NCBI RefSeq assembly: GCF_020524765.1
Contig: NZ_JAIVLR010000001.1
Location: 1-64,000, forward strand
Length of the DNA stretch: 64,000 nt
Reading direction: 5' to 3'
DNA from: Qipengyuania gaetbuli
GTDB taxonomy: Bacteria > Pseudomonadota > Alphaproteobacteria > Sphingomonadales > Sphingomonadaceae
Shown here: positions 36,825-45,839 of the stretch, one piece after another
How positions within the stretch are numbered: the stretch's first letter is position 1
Layout: the number at the start of each line of letters is the position of its first letter
Notes under the pieces: generated by a model
Databases searched by the model: none
Seen by the model: the letters and a program-made list of their open reading frames with translations, nothing else
Told to the model about the DNA's origin: nothing
Program-made: the position numbers and the translations under genes

Positions 36825-38447
36825 TTAGTCCTGCCGCTCCCGGTAACGCACGGCGCGGCGTGAATTCGCGGGCACTTCGAACTCGTAGATCACCCGCCCG
36901 TCCTTGATCTTCGTGCCCGACAAATTCCGCAGCCTGGTGTAGCCGGCCATGCCGAGATCGAGCCTGACGGTCACCGGCGCATCGTTGGCATTGGATACCT
37001 GCGCCCGCTTGCGGATCCAGCGATTTCCATCGTCCAGCTCGTCGTCGTCCACGTGGCCGCACTGGGCGAAGACCTGCGAACTCGCACCGAGCTCCAGCTC
37101 GATAACTTCCGACAGGGCGAAATCGCGCAGGCGGGTTTCGGCGACGAGCAGGTCGCCTGCCGCAGTAGTTTCATAGATCGCCATACCGCCCATCGGCAGC
37201 GACTGGCCCAGCCCCTTCGCTTCCTCGTTGGCTGTCACCAGCAGCATCGGGACGGGATCGAAATACTCGACCTCGTCATAGGCATCGACCTCGCCATAAT
37301 CGCAAGAGACCCGGTAAACGAAACGCACCTCGACCGCGTCTTTCTCGAGGAAGGCGATCTGCTTCTGGCCTTGCGCCGACACGGTGACCGGTTCCGGAAT
37401 GCGATACAGCTTGAGGTCGCCCAGCGCCTCCTCGGCAGCGATCACGGCGACCGGCGCGGCCGCTTCCGCCATGACCTTCTGCACCCGAGCCCCGGTGACG
37501 ACGATCGCGTTGGCGCTGTCGTACATCATCGTGGCCGGAGCCGGCGGCGGAGGTGGTGGCGGTGGCGGCGGATAGGCGACCGGACTACCGCGTGCCGTGC
37601 TGCCGAAGGGATAGCAGGTCAGCCGCAAGGGATTGGCCACCGGTTCTTCCGACAATTCGTCGAAGTCGCTCTCGATATTGAGCGTGCCGGCCACCGCCAT
37701 CAGGTCGGCATCGGGAAAGCTCTGGTTGTTGTCGTTGAGGATGGTGAGCCAGGACAGCAGCTCCATCCGCAGCGTGCCGTCGCGCTTTGCTTCCTGGAGG
37801 CGCGCGACGTAGTTCGCTTCCCAGTCGAAGCCCCATGCAAGGTAGGACAGTGTCACCGTATAGGTGCCCCCCTCTTCGCTCCGCGTATCGATGGAAAACA
37901 CGGGGTCCGGGGAAAGGCCGGACGGGACGCGGTCGAAGACGAGCTTTTCCGGAAGGCCCGAACAACGCACCGCCTCGTACCCTTGCTGTGTCTGCAGCAC
38001 CAGGCCGCCATCCGCCCGCGTCCTGACGATGGCATCTTCGGAGCGCGCGATACCGGTGGCTGGATCTGTCCGCGTGATGGTGACACGGTTACCGAGCGAG
38101 CGGTCGACCAGCGCGGCCGGGCTCAGCAGTTCGGCATTGCGGTTCTTCTCGATCGTGCCGCCGGGCAGGCCGGTGACGATGGCGCTCACCGCCACCATGC
38201 CCTCTGCAACGCCTGTAAAGCGGATGGTCGAGACGCCCTTGGGCAGAGTGACGGTCCGCACCTCGCTGATCATGGCGAAGCCTTCAGGCCAGTCGCGGTT
38301 CATCCGGCTTTCCTGGTCCCGGCCGGGATCGCGGTAGACCGTCACCGCAAGGCTCTGCGGTTTCGAGGCATCGACCGCCTCGCGCGCGGCAGCGGGAGCC
38401 GCGACGGATGCCGCGAATGCCGCCAGTCCGATGAGGATGCGCTTCAT
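36825..38447 (-). CDS. Secreted DUF4139-domain protein with TonB-box-like motif
   Basis: The 540-residue product has a signal peptide (MKRILIGLAAFAASVAAPAAA) and then a DUF4140/DUF4139-type body. LAWGFDWEANYVARL and the later beta-rich half are shared with the upstream paralogue. A run of ten prolines (about residues 295-305) is followed by ANAIVVTGARVQK, a phrase close to the motif at the N-terminus of sphingomonad TonB-dependent receptors. The last part ends EVPANSRRAVRYRERQD. Function is unknown. It is probably periplasmic or outer-membrane associated. It starts ten bases after the paralogue's stop with GAGGA seven bases upstream, so the two genes form an operon. Confidence 0.82.
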   Translation of the reverse strand: MKRILIGLAAFAASVAAPAAAREAVDASKPQSLAVTVYRDPGRDQESRMNRDWPEGFAMISEVRTVTLPKGVSTIRFTGVAEGMVAVSAIVTGLPGGTIEKNRNAELLSPAALVDRSLGNRVTITRTDPATGIARSEDAIVRTRADGGLVLQTQQGYEAVRCSGLPEKLVFDRVPSGLSPDPVFSIDTRSEEGGTYTVTLSYLAWGFDWEANYVARLQEAKRDGTLRMELLSWLTILNDNNQSFPDADLMAVAGTLNIESDFDELSEEPVANPLRLTCYPFGSTARGSPVAYPPPPPPPPPPAPATMMYDSANAIVVTGARVQKVMAEAAAPVAVIAAEEALGDLKLYRIPEPVTVSAQGQKQIAFLEKDAVEVRFVYRVSCDYGEVDAYDEVEYFDPVPMLLVTANEEAKGLGQSLPMGGMAIYETTAAGDLLVAETRLRDFALSEVIELELGASSQVFAQCGHVDDDELDDGNRWIRKRAQVSNANDAPVTVRLDLGMAGYTRLRNLSGTKIKDGRVIYEFEVPANSRRAVRYRERQD

Positions 38448-38457
38448 CGCGATGTCC

Positions 38458-39984
38458 TCAGAAGCGCGCCTCGTAGGTCACGGTGATTTCGCGCTTGCTG
38501 TTGGCGGCGACCGGCACGGTCCATTCGCGGCGGTCGAGGCCGGACCGGCGACCCTGAATGTCCTCGGAAATGACGCGGTAGTCCTCCGACCACCATCCGC
38601 GATAGAGGCCCGCCTGCGACAGCTCGACCTCGACCGGGACGGGCTTGGCGTTGGTGATGGTGTAGCGCATGGTCGTGCGCCAGAATTCCTTGGCCTCCTC
38701 CACTTCGACATCGCGGATGACCTTGCCGTTCTCGATCACGCGGTAGCGCGCGGACTTTTCGAATTCGGCCGAGGTGATCTTCTCGCGCTCGACGACTTCG
38801 GCAAGGACGAGCACGTCGAAAGCATCGCCCGTCTGCAGGGTCAGCTGGCTGCCCATGGGCGTGTGGCCGATGCCGCTTTCGCCGATGAACTGCGGGTTCC
38901 CCTGCGCATCGCGCTGGTAGAAACGGACCGTGCCTGCGGGAAGCGCATCGCCCAGCCCCTGGTCGCGGCTGGTGCTGAACTGCAACTGGCTGGCGACATT
39001 GATCGAACGGGCGTCGTTCGTCAGCCAGTCGACCGTGCGCTCGTACCGCCGCTTGGCAGGCACGCTCTGTACGTCGAGGAAGCTGACCTGCTTGGTTTGC
39101 TGGTTGGCGATCGTTGTACGCTCGGACAGCGGATAGAGGTAGAAATCGCCCAACTGCTCGCGGTTCGCCGTTTCCGTGCCGGGGCGCATGGCGTTGGGCG
39201 GCGGAGGCGGCGACGGGCGGCGGCGCGGATTGTAATTGCCGTTGTTTCCGCCTGCCGGGCTTCCGGCGACGAGCAGCGTGTCCGCCCGATGGAAGGTCGT
39301 GCCGGTCTGGTTGGTCAGCGTCACCCAGCCCTGCATGTCCACGGTTCCGCGCTGCTCGTCGAACAGCGCGACGTAATCCGCGCTCCAGCCAAGGCCGGGC
39401 GTGAGATAGCGGATCGAGGCCGGACGCGTCCCGCTGCGGTCGCTTTCGACCGTGACCGAAAGGGTCGGGCGTGCGCGCAAATTGGTCGGCACGCGGTCGA
39501 AGATGGCGCGAACCGGCAGGCCGTCGTCGCGCAGCACCTCGATGCGGTCGCCGATCTTCACCACCACACCGCCGGCGGTGGAGAGCACAGTCGCCCGCTC
39601 GCGCGTCTCAGCGCCGGTCGCGGGGTTGGTGCGGATCAGCGTGATGGTCTGGCCGATGGCCTTTTCCATCAGCTTGGTCGGGGTCAGCAAGTCGAAGTCG
39701 AAATTCTGCTCGACGATGCCGGCACCCGCCGCCGCGAAGCTGAGCGTTTCGGGCCGGATGCGCGCAGATACGTCCGGAAACTCGATCCGGCTTCGACCGG
39801 CACCTATGGCCAGCTGCCGCACGTCCTGCACCAGCGCCTGGTCGTTGTTGTAGATGGTGACGGAGACATCGCCCTGCGCGGTGGCGTCAGGATCGGCCAG
39901 CACCTGCTCTGCCGACTGGGCCAGCAAGGGTGCCACCCCCAGCGCCGCAAGACCTGCCAGAGCCGTTATCGAATGCACCTTCAT
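38458..39984 (-). CDS. Secreted DUF4139-domain protein
   Basis: The 508-residue product has a signal peptide cleaved near LLAQS (about 22). Its N-terminal half reads VSVTIYNNDQALVQDVRQL and its central signature is YLTPGLGWSADYVALFD, as in the DUF4139 family. It shares the overall arrangement of its downstream neighbour but lacks the proline run and the TonB-box-like phrase. A proline-rich loop is present at about 260 (RRRPSPPPPPN). A good ribosome site (GGAGGGA) precedes the ATG. The role is unknown. Family members are large beta-rich envelope proteins. It lies just after cckA but is separated by 38 bases. Confidence 0.83.
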   Translation of the reverse strand: MKVHSITALAGLAALGVAPLLAQSAEQVLADPDATAQGDVSVTIYNNDQALVQDVRQLAIGAGRSRIEFPDVSARIRPETLSFAAAGAGIVEQNFDFDLLTPTKLMEKAIGQTITLIRTNPATGAETRERATVLSTAGGVVVKIGDRIEVLRDDGLPVRAIFDRVPTNLRARPTLSVTVESDRSGTRPASIRYLTPGLGWSADYVALFDEQRGTVDMQGWVTLTNQTGTTFHRADTLLVAGSPAGGNNGNYNPRRRPSPPPPPNAMRPGTETANREQLGDFYLYPLSERTTIANQQTKQVSFLDVQSVPAKRRYERTVDWLTNDARSINVASQLQFSTSRDQGLGDALPAGTVRFYQRDAQGNPQFIGESGIGHTPMGSQLTLQTGDAFDVLVLAEVVEREKITSAEFEKSARYRVIENGKVIRDVEVEEAKEFWRTTMRYTITNAKPVPVEVELSQAGLYRGWWSEDYRVISEDIQGRRSGLDRREWTVPVAANSKREITVTYEARF

Positions 39985-40022
39985 CGCAGTCCCTCCCCGC
40001 GGCCAGATGCACCCGAAAAACC

Positions 40023-42506
40023 CTAGGCGTCGATCTTGGCCTGTTCTCCAAGCACTTCTGATACCTTACCGTTTATTTGCTGTACGCTGAACGGCTTAGG
40101 AATGAAGTGCATGTTGTCGATGTCGATTTCGTTGCGCAACTGCTCTTCGGCGTAACCCGACATGAAAAGGATCGGGATCTTCGGTTTTACCCGGCGAATT
40201 GCCCGCGCCATCGCCGGACCATCCATCGCCGGCATGACCACGTCCGACACGATGAGGTCGAATTCGGTCTTGCCATTGGCAACGGCCGCCAGCCCTTCTT
40301 CGCCGTCGCGCGCGGTGGTGACGGTATAGCCTGCCCGCGTAAGCGCGCGTTCGGCGACTGCGCGGACCATGTCTTCGTCCTCGACCAGCAGGAGATTGCC
40401 GCCGCCCGACCATTCGCTGGCCTTGGCATCCTCGCCATCGTCGGAGCGCTGGACGACGGGCATCTCGCCCTTGTGGACCGGCAGGTAGATGGTGAAGCGC
40501 GCGCCGGAGGGGCGGCCGTCAGGCCCGCCGATATTGTCGGCGAAGATGAAGCCGTTGGACTGCTTGACGATACCGTAGACCGTCGAAAGGCCGAGGCCGG
40601 TGCCCTTGCCCTGTTCCTTGGTGGTGAAGAACGGCTCGAAGATCTTGCTGAGGTGTTCGGCGGGAATGCCCCCGCCTGTGTCCTGGACGATCAGCACGGT
40701 GTAATCGTCGGCGGGCATGATATCGATGCCCATCTTGCGCACGTCGCGCGCGGAAACGCGGCGGGTCGCAAGGGTCAGCTTGCCCTTCCAGTTTTCCTTG
40801 CCCGAGCGCGCGGCATGGGCCTGCATGGCATCGCGCGCATTCACGGCAAGGTTGATGATGACCTGTTCGAGCTGCTGCGGGTCGGCGCGGACCGGCCCAA
40901 GCTCGCGGTCGTGGCGCACGGCGAACTCGATCTTGTCGCCCATCAGGCGCTTGAGCAGCTGGCTGACTTCGCTCACCACGTCGGGCAGTTGGAGGACCAC
41001 GGGGCGCAGCGTCTGCTGGCGGCTGAAGGCGAGCAGCTGGCGGGTCAGGCTGGCCGCGCGGTTGGAATTCGCCTTGATCTGCTGGATGTCGTCGTAATCG
41101 CTGTCACCCGGTGTGTGGCGCAGCAGCATGAGGTCGCAATAGCCGATGATGGCGGTCAGCACGTTGTTGAAGTCATGCGCTACACCGCCTGCCAGCTGGC
41201 CGACGGCCTGCATCTTGGTGGCCTGCGCGACCTGGCGGCGCAGGCGCTTTTCCTCGGTGGAATCGGTGATCGAGAGCAGCACCGCCGCATCGCCCAGCCC
41301 GCGCACACCGGCGAGGCCGATCGACACCGGTTCTTCCTTGTCGCCTGCAAGCCGCACGGCCATGTCGCCGCTCGACGTCGCGCCCTTGGCGAAGCGGCGC
41401 ACGGTGTCGGCAATGGCCGGCTTGTCCTCGCGCACGACGAGGTCGGAGGGGAATTGGGGCAGGCCCTGTTCCTCGCGCTCCACCGCGCGCAGGAACGCCT
41501 TGTTGGCGAACAGGAAGCGGCCGTCGCGGTCGGTCAGTGCCAAGCCCAGCGGCAGCGCGGAAAGCAGCGCCTCCAGCTGCGGGATGGCCGCCTTGCCGCT
41601 GCCCTGCCAGCCACCGCCGATGCCGACATTGCTGTCGACCAGCAGCATAAGCGACGGTGCCTTGTCGGCGGGTGCGCCAGCATCGCCGTCGGGCTGGTCG
41701 AGCGGGATGTGCACCAGCGTCTGGGGCGTGCCCTGCTGGCCTTCGCGCGCAAAGAAGATGCGGTCGCGGTCGTCGGACCGCAGGAGCTGCACGAATTCCT
41801 GCCCCACCAGCGATCCGCCAAGTTCGCCCAGCGCCCGCTCTGCGAGGCCGGGCGTCGCCGACTGCACGATGCCGTCGGGCGCAACCAGTGCGAGTTCGAT
41901 GCCCGAAGCAGACAGCAACGCGCCGAAAGGTCCGGCAATGCGGTCGGCAACGCCTTCCTGACCCTTGTCGTCGATCCGCTCGCCGAAACGCCAGACGAGG
42001 TAGTCCTCGCCGCGCCCGACCCGCTCGACTTGCAGGGTGAAGCTTCGATCCCTAGCCGGGGTCGACAGCTCGTCGGTTTCGGCCGATCCTTCGCGCCATG
42101 CCTGCCGCGCCGCATCAGCGAGCCGCTTGCGTGACGCTTCGTCCAGCGCGATTTCATGCGGGGCGCCCTGCCCGCCGAACCATGCCTCGTAAGTGGCATT
42201 CGCACACACGAGCCGGTTGGCGCGGTCGATGATGGCCACCGCCCGGCGGCGGTTTTCGATCGCCGCAGCAGTCACCGCCCAGTCGGGCTGGGTCAGATGG
42301 GCCGTCTCCTCGGGCGTTTTAAGCCGTGCCGCCAGCAACAGGGTGAGCAGAACGGCCACCAATGCACCGCCGTACGAAAGCGCGACGAGCGAGGTGCCGC
42401 CGACCAGCCAGACCAGCCCGACCGATACGGCCAGCGCCAGCAGGATGCCGAAAAGCAGCGGAATGGGCGGGAGGCCGGGCCCGTCGCCGTGGCTACCGAG
42501 GCTCAC
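40023..42506 (-). CDS. cckA: Hybrid histidine kinase/phosphatase CckA
   Basis: The protein of about 827 residues has two membrane helices (about 15-60) and PAS-like domains. The kinase core has the phosphoaccepting histidine in [17 protein letters not shown], and the ATPase has [11 protein letters not shown] and [21 protein letters not shown]-terminal receiver domain follows ([37 protein letters not shown]). This matches CckA, which drives the CtrA phosphorelay through ChpT in alphaproteobacteria. The GTG at 42506 overlaps the preceding DUF2062 stop (GTGA) and has AAGGAA at a good distance. Longer frames to 42593 run inside that gene. Confidence 0.93.
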   Translation of the reverse strand: MSLGSHGDGPGLPPIPLLFGILLALAVSVGLVWLVGGTSLVALSYGGALVAVLLTLLLAARLKTPEETAHLTQPDWAVTAAAIENRRRAVAIIDRANRLVCANATYEAWFGGQGAPHEIALDEASRKRLADAARQAWREGSAETDELSTPARDRSFTLQVERVGRGEDYLVWRFGERIDDKGQEGVADRIAGPFGALLSASGIELALVAPDGIVQSATPGLAERALGELGGSLVGQEFVQLLRSDDRDRIFFAREGQQGTPQTLVHIPLDQPDGDAGAPADKAPSLMLLVDSNVGIGGGWQGSGKAAIPQLEALLSALPLGLALTDRDGRFLFANKAFLRAVEREEQGLPQFPSDLVVREDKPAIADTVRRFAKGATSSGDMAVRLAGDKEEPVSIGLAGVRGLGDAAVLLSITDSTEEKRLRRQVAQATKMQAVGQLAGGVAHDFNNVLTAIIGYCDLMLLRHTPGDSDYDDIQQIKANSNRAASLTRQLLAFSRQQTLRPVVLQLPDVVSEVSQLLKRLMGDKIEFAVRHDRELGPVRADPQQLEQVIINLAVNARDAMQAHAARSGKENWKGKLTLATRRVSARDVRKMGIDIMPADDYTVLIVQDTGGGIPAEHLSKIFEPFFTTKEQGKGTGLGLSTVYGIVKQSNGFIFADNIGGPDGRPSGARFTIYLPVHKGEMPVVQRSDDGEDAKASEWSGGGNLLLVEDEDMVRAVAERALTRAGYTVTTARDGEEGLAAVANGKTEFDLIVSDVVMPAMDGPAMARAIRRVKPKIPILFMSGYAEEQLRNEIDIDNMHFIPKPFSVQQINGKVSEVLGEQAKIDA

Positions 42507-43090
42507 TGGCCGTGTTCCTTGAGCCGTTCGACGAGGCGCTGCTCCATCTTCACCAGCCGCTTGCGGCGCTTGTGAGCGACGATGTAGCGCCATCCGAACC
42601 CTGCGATCAGGTAGCCGAGCGCCGCGCTGACCACGGCGAGCACAACGAAGCCGAAAGCAGTCACGCCCCCCACCTCGAGCCAGCGAGCCAGCACGCCGCT
42701 GTCTTCAGCCAGCGTATTGGCGGCGCCTGCGCCCAGAGTGGCGTCGATGTTGAGCGTGAGTTCGCCCACGCGATTGGCGACCACCAGCCAGAAGGGCAGC
42801 GTGAAGGGGTTGGTCACGAAGGTCACGAGCGCCGACAGCGGCACGTTCGCACGCGCGGGCAGCGCCAGGAAAGCGGCAAGGAATATCTGGCCGAGCGGCA
42901 CGATGAAGGCCGCGAACAGCCCCAGCGCCACGCCGCGCGGCACGCTACGGCGGGTGAACCGCCAGAGTTCGGGCGACAGGAAACGGTGGGCAATGGGGCG
43001 CAAATAGCGGTTGGACGCCATTTCCTCGCGCGTGGGCATGTGCTTGCGGATCAGGTCCGACAGCCAGGTCTTCGATCTGGGCCCGCTCAT
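42503..43090 (-). CDS. DUF2062 inner-membrane protein
   Basis: The 195-residue protein has three or four hydrophobic segments and the DUF2062 signature VTNPFTLPFWLVVANRVGE, with VPRGVALGLFAAFIVPLGQ before it. An N-terminal cytosolic region is basic (MSGPRSKTWLSDLIRKHMP). The ATG at 43090 is chosen because AGGA lies eight bases upstream. An ATG at 43096 is too close to it. The gene overlaps cckA by four bases, an arrangement suggesting coupled production with the kinase. DUF2062 has no settled function. Confidence 0.88.
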   Translation of the reverse strand: MSGPRSKTWLSDLIRKHMPTREEMASNRYLRPIAHRFLSPELWRFTRRSVPRGVALGLFAAFIVPLGQIFLAAFLALPARANVPLSALVTFVTNPFTLPFWLVVANRVGELTLNIDATLGAGAANTLAEDSGVLARWLEVGGVTAFGFVVLAVVSAALGYLIAGFGWRYIVAHKRRKRLVKMEQRLVERLKEHGQ

Positions 43091-43214
43091 TGGCATGTTC
43101 CTGCAATGGGACGCGGCCCTGCCAAGCGCAAGGAGCGGCAATCAGATATCGGCGACGAAAACTGCATGGCTGGCGACGGGATTAGCACGATTTGATTGCG
43201 GCTTGCTGAAAAGC

Positions 43215-43697
43215 TCAACCTTTCTCCCGCATCAGGCGCGCTTTGTCGCGCTGCCAGTCCCGGTCCTTGATCGTCTGGCGCTTGTCGTGGGACTGCTTGC
43301 CCTTGGCGAGAGCCAGCTCCACTTTCGCCCGTCCGGTCGAGTTGAAGTAGATCGACAGCGGCACCAGCGTCATGCCCTTGCGCTCGACCGCGCCGAACAG
43401 CTTCTCGATCTCGCGCGCATGGAGCAGCAGCTTGCGCGGCCGGCGCGGCTCGTGGTTCAGGCGGTTGCCGTGCGAATATTCGGGGATGTTGGCATTGACC
43501 AGCCAGACCTGCCCGTCGCGCACCTCGGCATAGGCTTCCTTGATCGACGCCTCGCCAGCCCGCAGCGCCTTGACCTCGGTTCCCTGCAGGGCAAGCCCTG
43601 CCTCGAACGTATCCTCGACATGATAGTCGAACCGCACGCGCCGGTTGTCGGCGACGGTTTTCTGCTTGTCGAAAGTGGCGGGTTTGGGACGAGCCAT
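43215..43697 (-). CDS. smpB: SsrA-binding protein SmpB
   Basis: The 160-residue protein delivers tmRNA to stalled ribosomes. The start [20 protein letters not shown], the OB-fold core ([38 protein letters not shown]) and the basic C-terminal tail ([25 protein letters not shown]) are all typical. The ATG at 43697 matches the family start. It is upstream of DUF2062-cckA in the same direction, with a 125-base gap. The partner tmRNA gene was not found in the window. Confidence 0.96.
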   Translation of the reverse strand: MARPKPATFDKQKTVADNRRVRFDYHVEDTFEAGLALQGTEVKALRAGEASIKEAYAEVRDGQVWLVNANIPEYSHGNRLNHEPRRPRKLLLHAREIEKLFGAVERKGMTLVPLSIYFNSTGRAKVELALAKGKQSHDKRQTIKDRDWQRDKARLMREKG

Positions 43698-43792
43698 AGG
43701 GTGGGCGCATGTAGGCGAGGCATGCGCGATTGGAAAGGGCACAGGCGCGAATTCACTTGCCAAAGAGCGCCGCTGCGTGGCGAAAGCAGGCA

Positions 43793-44866
43793 ATGGACGC
43801 AGGAAATTCGAACGAACCGTTTGCCATTCACGACAAGGTGATCGCTCCCGGGACGAGCGCGACGGTCTCGATCCCGGTCAGCCAGCACGTCACCGGCCTC
43901 GATTCCTCGCTGTCGCTCAAGGTTTTCAACGGCGCGAAGCGCGGCGCCTGCATTTTCGTGAGCGGAGCGATCCACGGCGACGAGATCATCGGCGCGGCGG
44001 TAATCCAGCGACTGATCGAGCAAATCTCGCCCGAAATGCTGTCGGGCACGATCATCTTCGCACCCGTGGTCAATATCTACGGTTTCGTGTCGCACAGCCG
44101 CTACCTGCCCGACCGGCGCGACCTCAATCGCAGCTTTCCGGGCGCGGAACGCGGCAGCCTGGCAGCGCAATTGGCGCATTGCTTTCTCGAGAACGTGATC
44201 GACCGCTGTTCGCTCGGCATCGATATCCACTCGGCCGCCGTGCATCGCTACAACCTGCCGCAGATACGCATTGCCTCGGGTAGCCCTTACCTCTCCGAAC
44301 TCGCCATGGCTTTCGGCGCACCGATCATCATCGAAAGCCCCTTGCGCCCCGGTTCGATGCGCGCGCTTGCTGCCGAACGCGAGACACCGATGCTGTTGCT
44401 CGAAGCAGGAGAGGCGCTGCGTTTCGACCGCTTCGCGATCGAGGTCGGGGTGGCCGGCGTGCTGCGCGTGCTCGCCCATATCGGCATGATCGACGCCGAC
44501 GACGGCCTCGAAGAAGTCGAGGTCCCGCTGCGTTCGAGCCGATCGACCTGGGTAAGGGCGCCGCGCGGCGGGATCAGCCGCCGCGCCTGCAAATCGGGCG
44601 ATGTGGTGCGCGCGGGCGAAATGCTGGCAATGGTCGGCGGACTGTTCGGCGAGGATCCCGAAGATCTGGTCAGCCCATTCGACGGCGTGGTGATCGGCCA
44701 CGCGACCCTGCCCATCGTCAACCAGGGCGACGCGCTGTTCCATATCGCCGAAGTCGAGGGGCTCGACCACGCAGGCCAGCACGCCAACAGCATCGTTGAA
44801 GCGCTCGCCGTCAGTGCGCCGCCCTTTCCGGCGACCCCGCTGCTGGACGAGGACGAGGTGCTCTAG
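43793..44866 (+). CDS. Succinylglutamate desuccinylase/aspartoacylase-family zinc hydrolase
   Basis: The 357-residue protein is an M14-like zinc enzyme. The metal ligands are in [13 protein letters not shown] (His and Glu) and [10 protein letters not shown] (His). [11 protein letters not shown] is the substrate-binding arginine motif of the AstE/ASPA/RimB group, and EAGEALRFD carries the catalytic Glu. A C-terminal beta-rich domain follows (about 265-340, lipoyl-like with [14 protein letters not shown]). Related proteins often sit by RimK-type ligases and may remove glutamate or acyl groups, but no RimK gene is nearby. The stop overlaps that of the convergent dapA by four bases. The ATG at 43793 is preferred because the stretch upstream is outside the family. 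Confidence 0.88.
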   Translation: MDAGNSNEPFAIHDKVIAPGTSATVSIPVSQHVTGLDSSLSLKVFNGAKRGACIFVSGAIHGDEIIGAAVIQRLIEQISPEMLSGTIIFAPVVNIYGFVSHSRYLPDRRDLNRSFPGAERGSLAAQLAHCFLENVIDRCSLGIDIHSAAVHRYNLPQIRIASGSPYLSELAMAFGAPIIIESPLRPGSMRALAAERETPMLLLEAGEALRFDRFAIEVGVAGVLRVLAHIGMIDADDGLEEVEVPLRSSRSTWVRAPRGGISRRACKSGDVVRAGEMLAMVGGLFGEDPEDLVSPFDGVVIGHATLPIVNQGDALFHIAEVEGLDHAGQHANSIVEALAVSAPPFPATPLLDEDEVL

Positions 44867-45744
44867 AGCAGGCCTGCGATTTCCAGCGCCTCGTCGACTG
44901 CCCTGCGCGAAGCTTCGCTTGCGGGAACCAGTGGCAGGCGGACCTCGTCGGAAAACCAGTCATGCACGCGGCTGAGCGCGTATTTGGCCGGCGCCGGGCT
45001 CGCGTCGGAGAACATGGCGTAGTGGAGCGGGAACAGCCGGTCGTTGAGCTTGCGTGCCTTGACGAGGTCGTTGGCAGCGATTGCCTCGTGGAATTCGGCG
45101 CACAGGGCCGGCGCGACGTTCGCCGTCACGGAGATGCATCCCGCACCGCCCGCAGCCGAATGTGGCAGCCACAATTCGTCATTGCCCGACAGCTGGCAGA
45201 AATCGTGGCCGATGCCCATGCGGTGGTCCGCCACGCGCGACAGGTCCCCGCTCGCATCCTTGATGGCGACGATCCGGTCGGGATACTTGCGCACCAGTTC
45301 GACCACGGTTTCGTCTTCGAGGTCGGTCACCGTGCGCCCGGGAACGTTGTAAAGAACGATCGGCAGGTCGCTGTTTTCCGCAAGGAAACTGAAATGCGCG
45401 ATCAGACCCGCCTGGCTCGGCCGGTTGTAATAGGGCGCCACGCACAGGCCCGCGGTCGCACCCGCCTTCTTCGAGAAATTCATGTGCAGCAGCGCATTGC
45501 GCGTGTCGTTCGAACCGCAGCCGGCGATAACCGGTACGCGCCCGGCAGCCTGTTCGATGCAGACCTCGATCACGCGATGGTGTTCGGCATTGGACAGCGT
45601 CGACGCTTCACCGGTGGTGCCGCAGGGCACGAGACCCTTGCTGCCGTTTTCGATCTGCCAGTCGACGAGCTTGCGGAAAGCGGCCTCGTCAAACGATCCG
45701 TCGCGAAAAGGAGTCGCCAGAGCCGGAATTGAGCCAGAGAACAT
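44863..45744 (-). CDS. dapA: 4-hydroxy-tetrahydrodipicolinate synthase
   Basis: The 293-residue enzyme condenses pyruvate with aspartate semialdehyde in lysine and peptidoglycan precursor synthesis. It shows GSIPALATPFRDG, the GTTGEASTLS substrate loop, APYYNRPSQAGL, LYNVPGRT with the catalytic tyrosine, and the Schiff-base lysine in IVAIKDASGDLSR. The length and all active-site motifs are normal. It is divergent from the lytic transglycosylase gene, which is also a cell-wall gene. A ribosome site AGGAC is visible upstream. Confidence 0.97.
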   Translation of the reverse strand: MFSGSIPALATPFRDGSFDEAAFRKLVDWQIENGSKGLVPCGTTGEASTLSNAEHHRVIEVCIEQAAGRVPVIAGCGSNDTRNALLHMNFSKKAGATAGLCVAPYYNRPSQAGLIAHFSFLAENSDLPIVLYNVPGRTVTDLEDETVVELVRKYPDRIVAIKDASGDLSRVADHRMGIGHDFCQLSGNDELWLPHSAAGGAGCISVTANVAPALCAEFHEAIAANDLVKARKLNDRLFPLHYAMFSDASPAPAKYALSRVHDWFSDEVRLPLVPASEASRRAVDEALEIAGLL

Positions 45745-45839
45745 TTACGCGAGTCCTGCGTTAGAGCTATGAAAAGGGGCGCTTTGTGGCACTCCGTGCC
45801 GCAATTCATTCAGCGCCTGATAAGGAGGGGCCGGGCACT

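Noticed and set aside
40077-42134. 685-residue open frame opposite cckA
   Set aside because: Antisense shadow; no domain recognised, while cckA is complete and typical.
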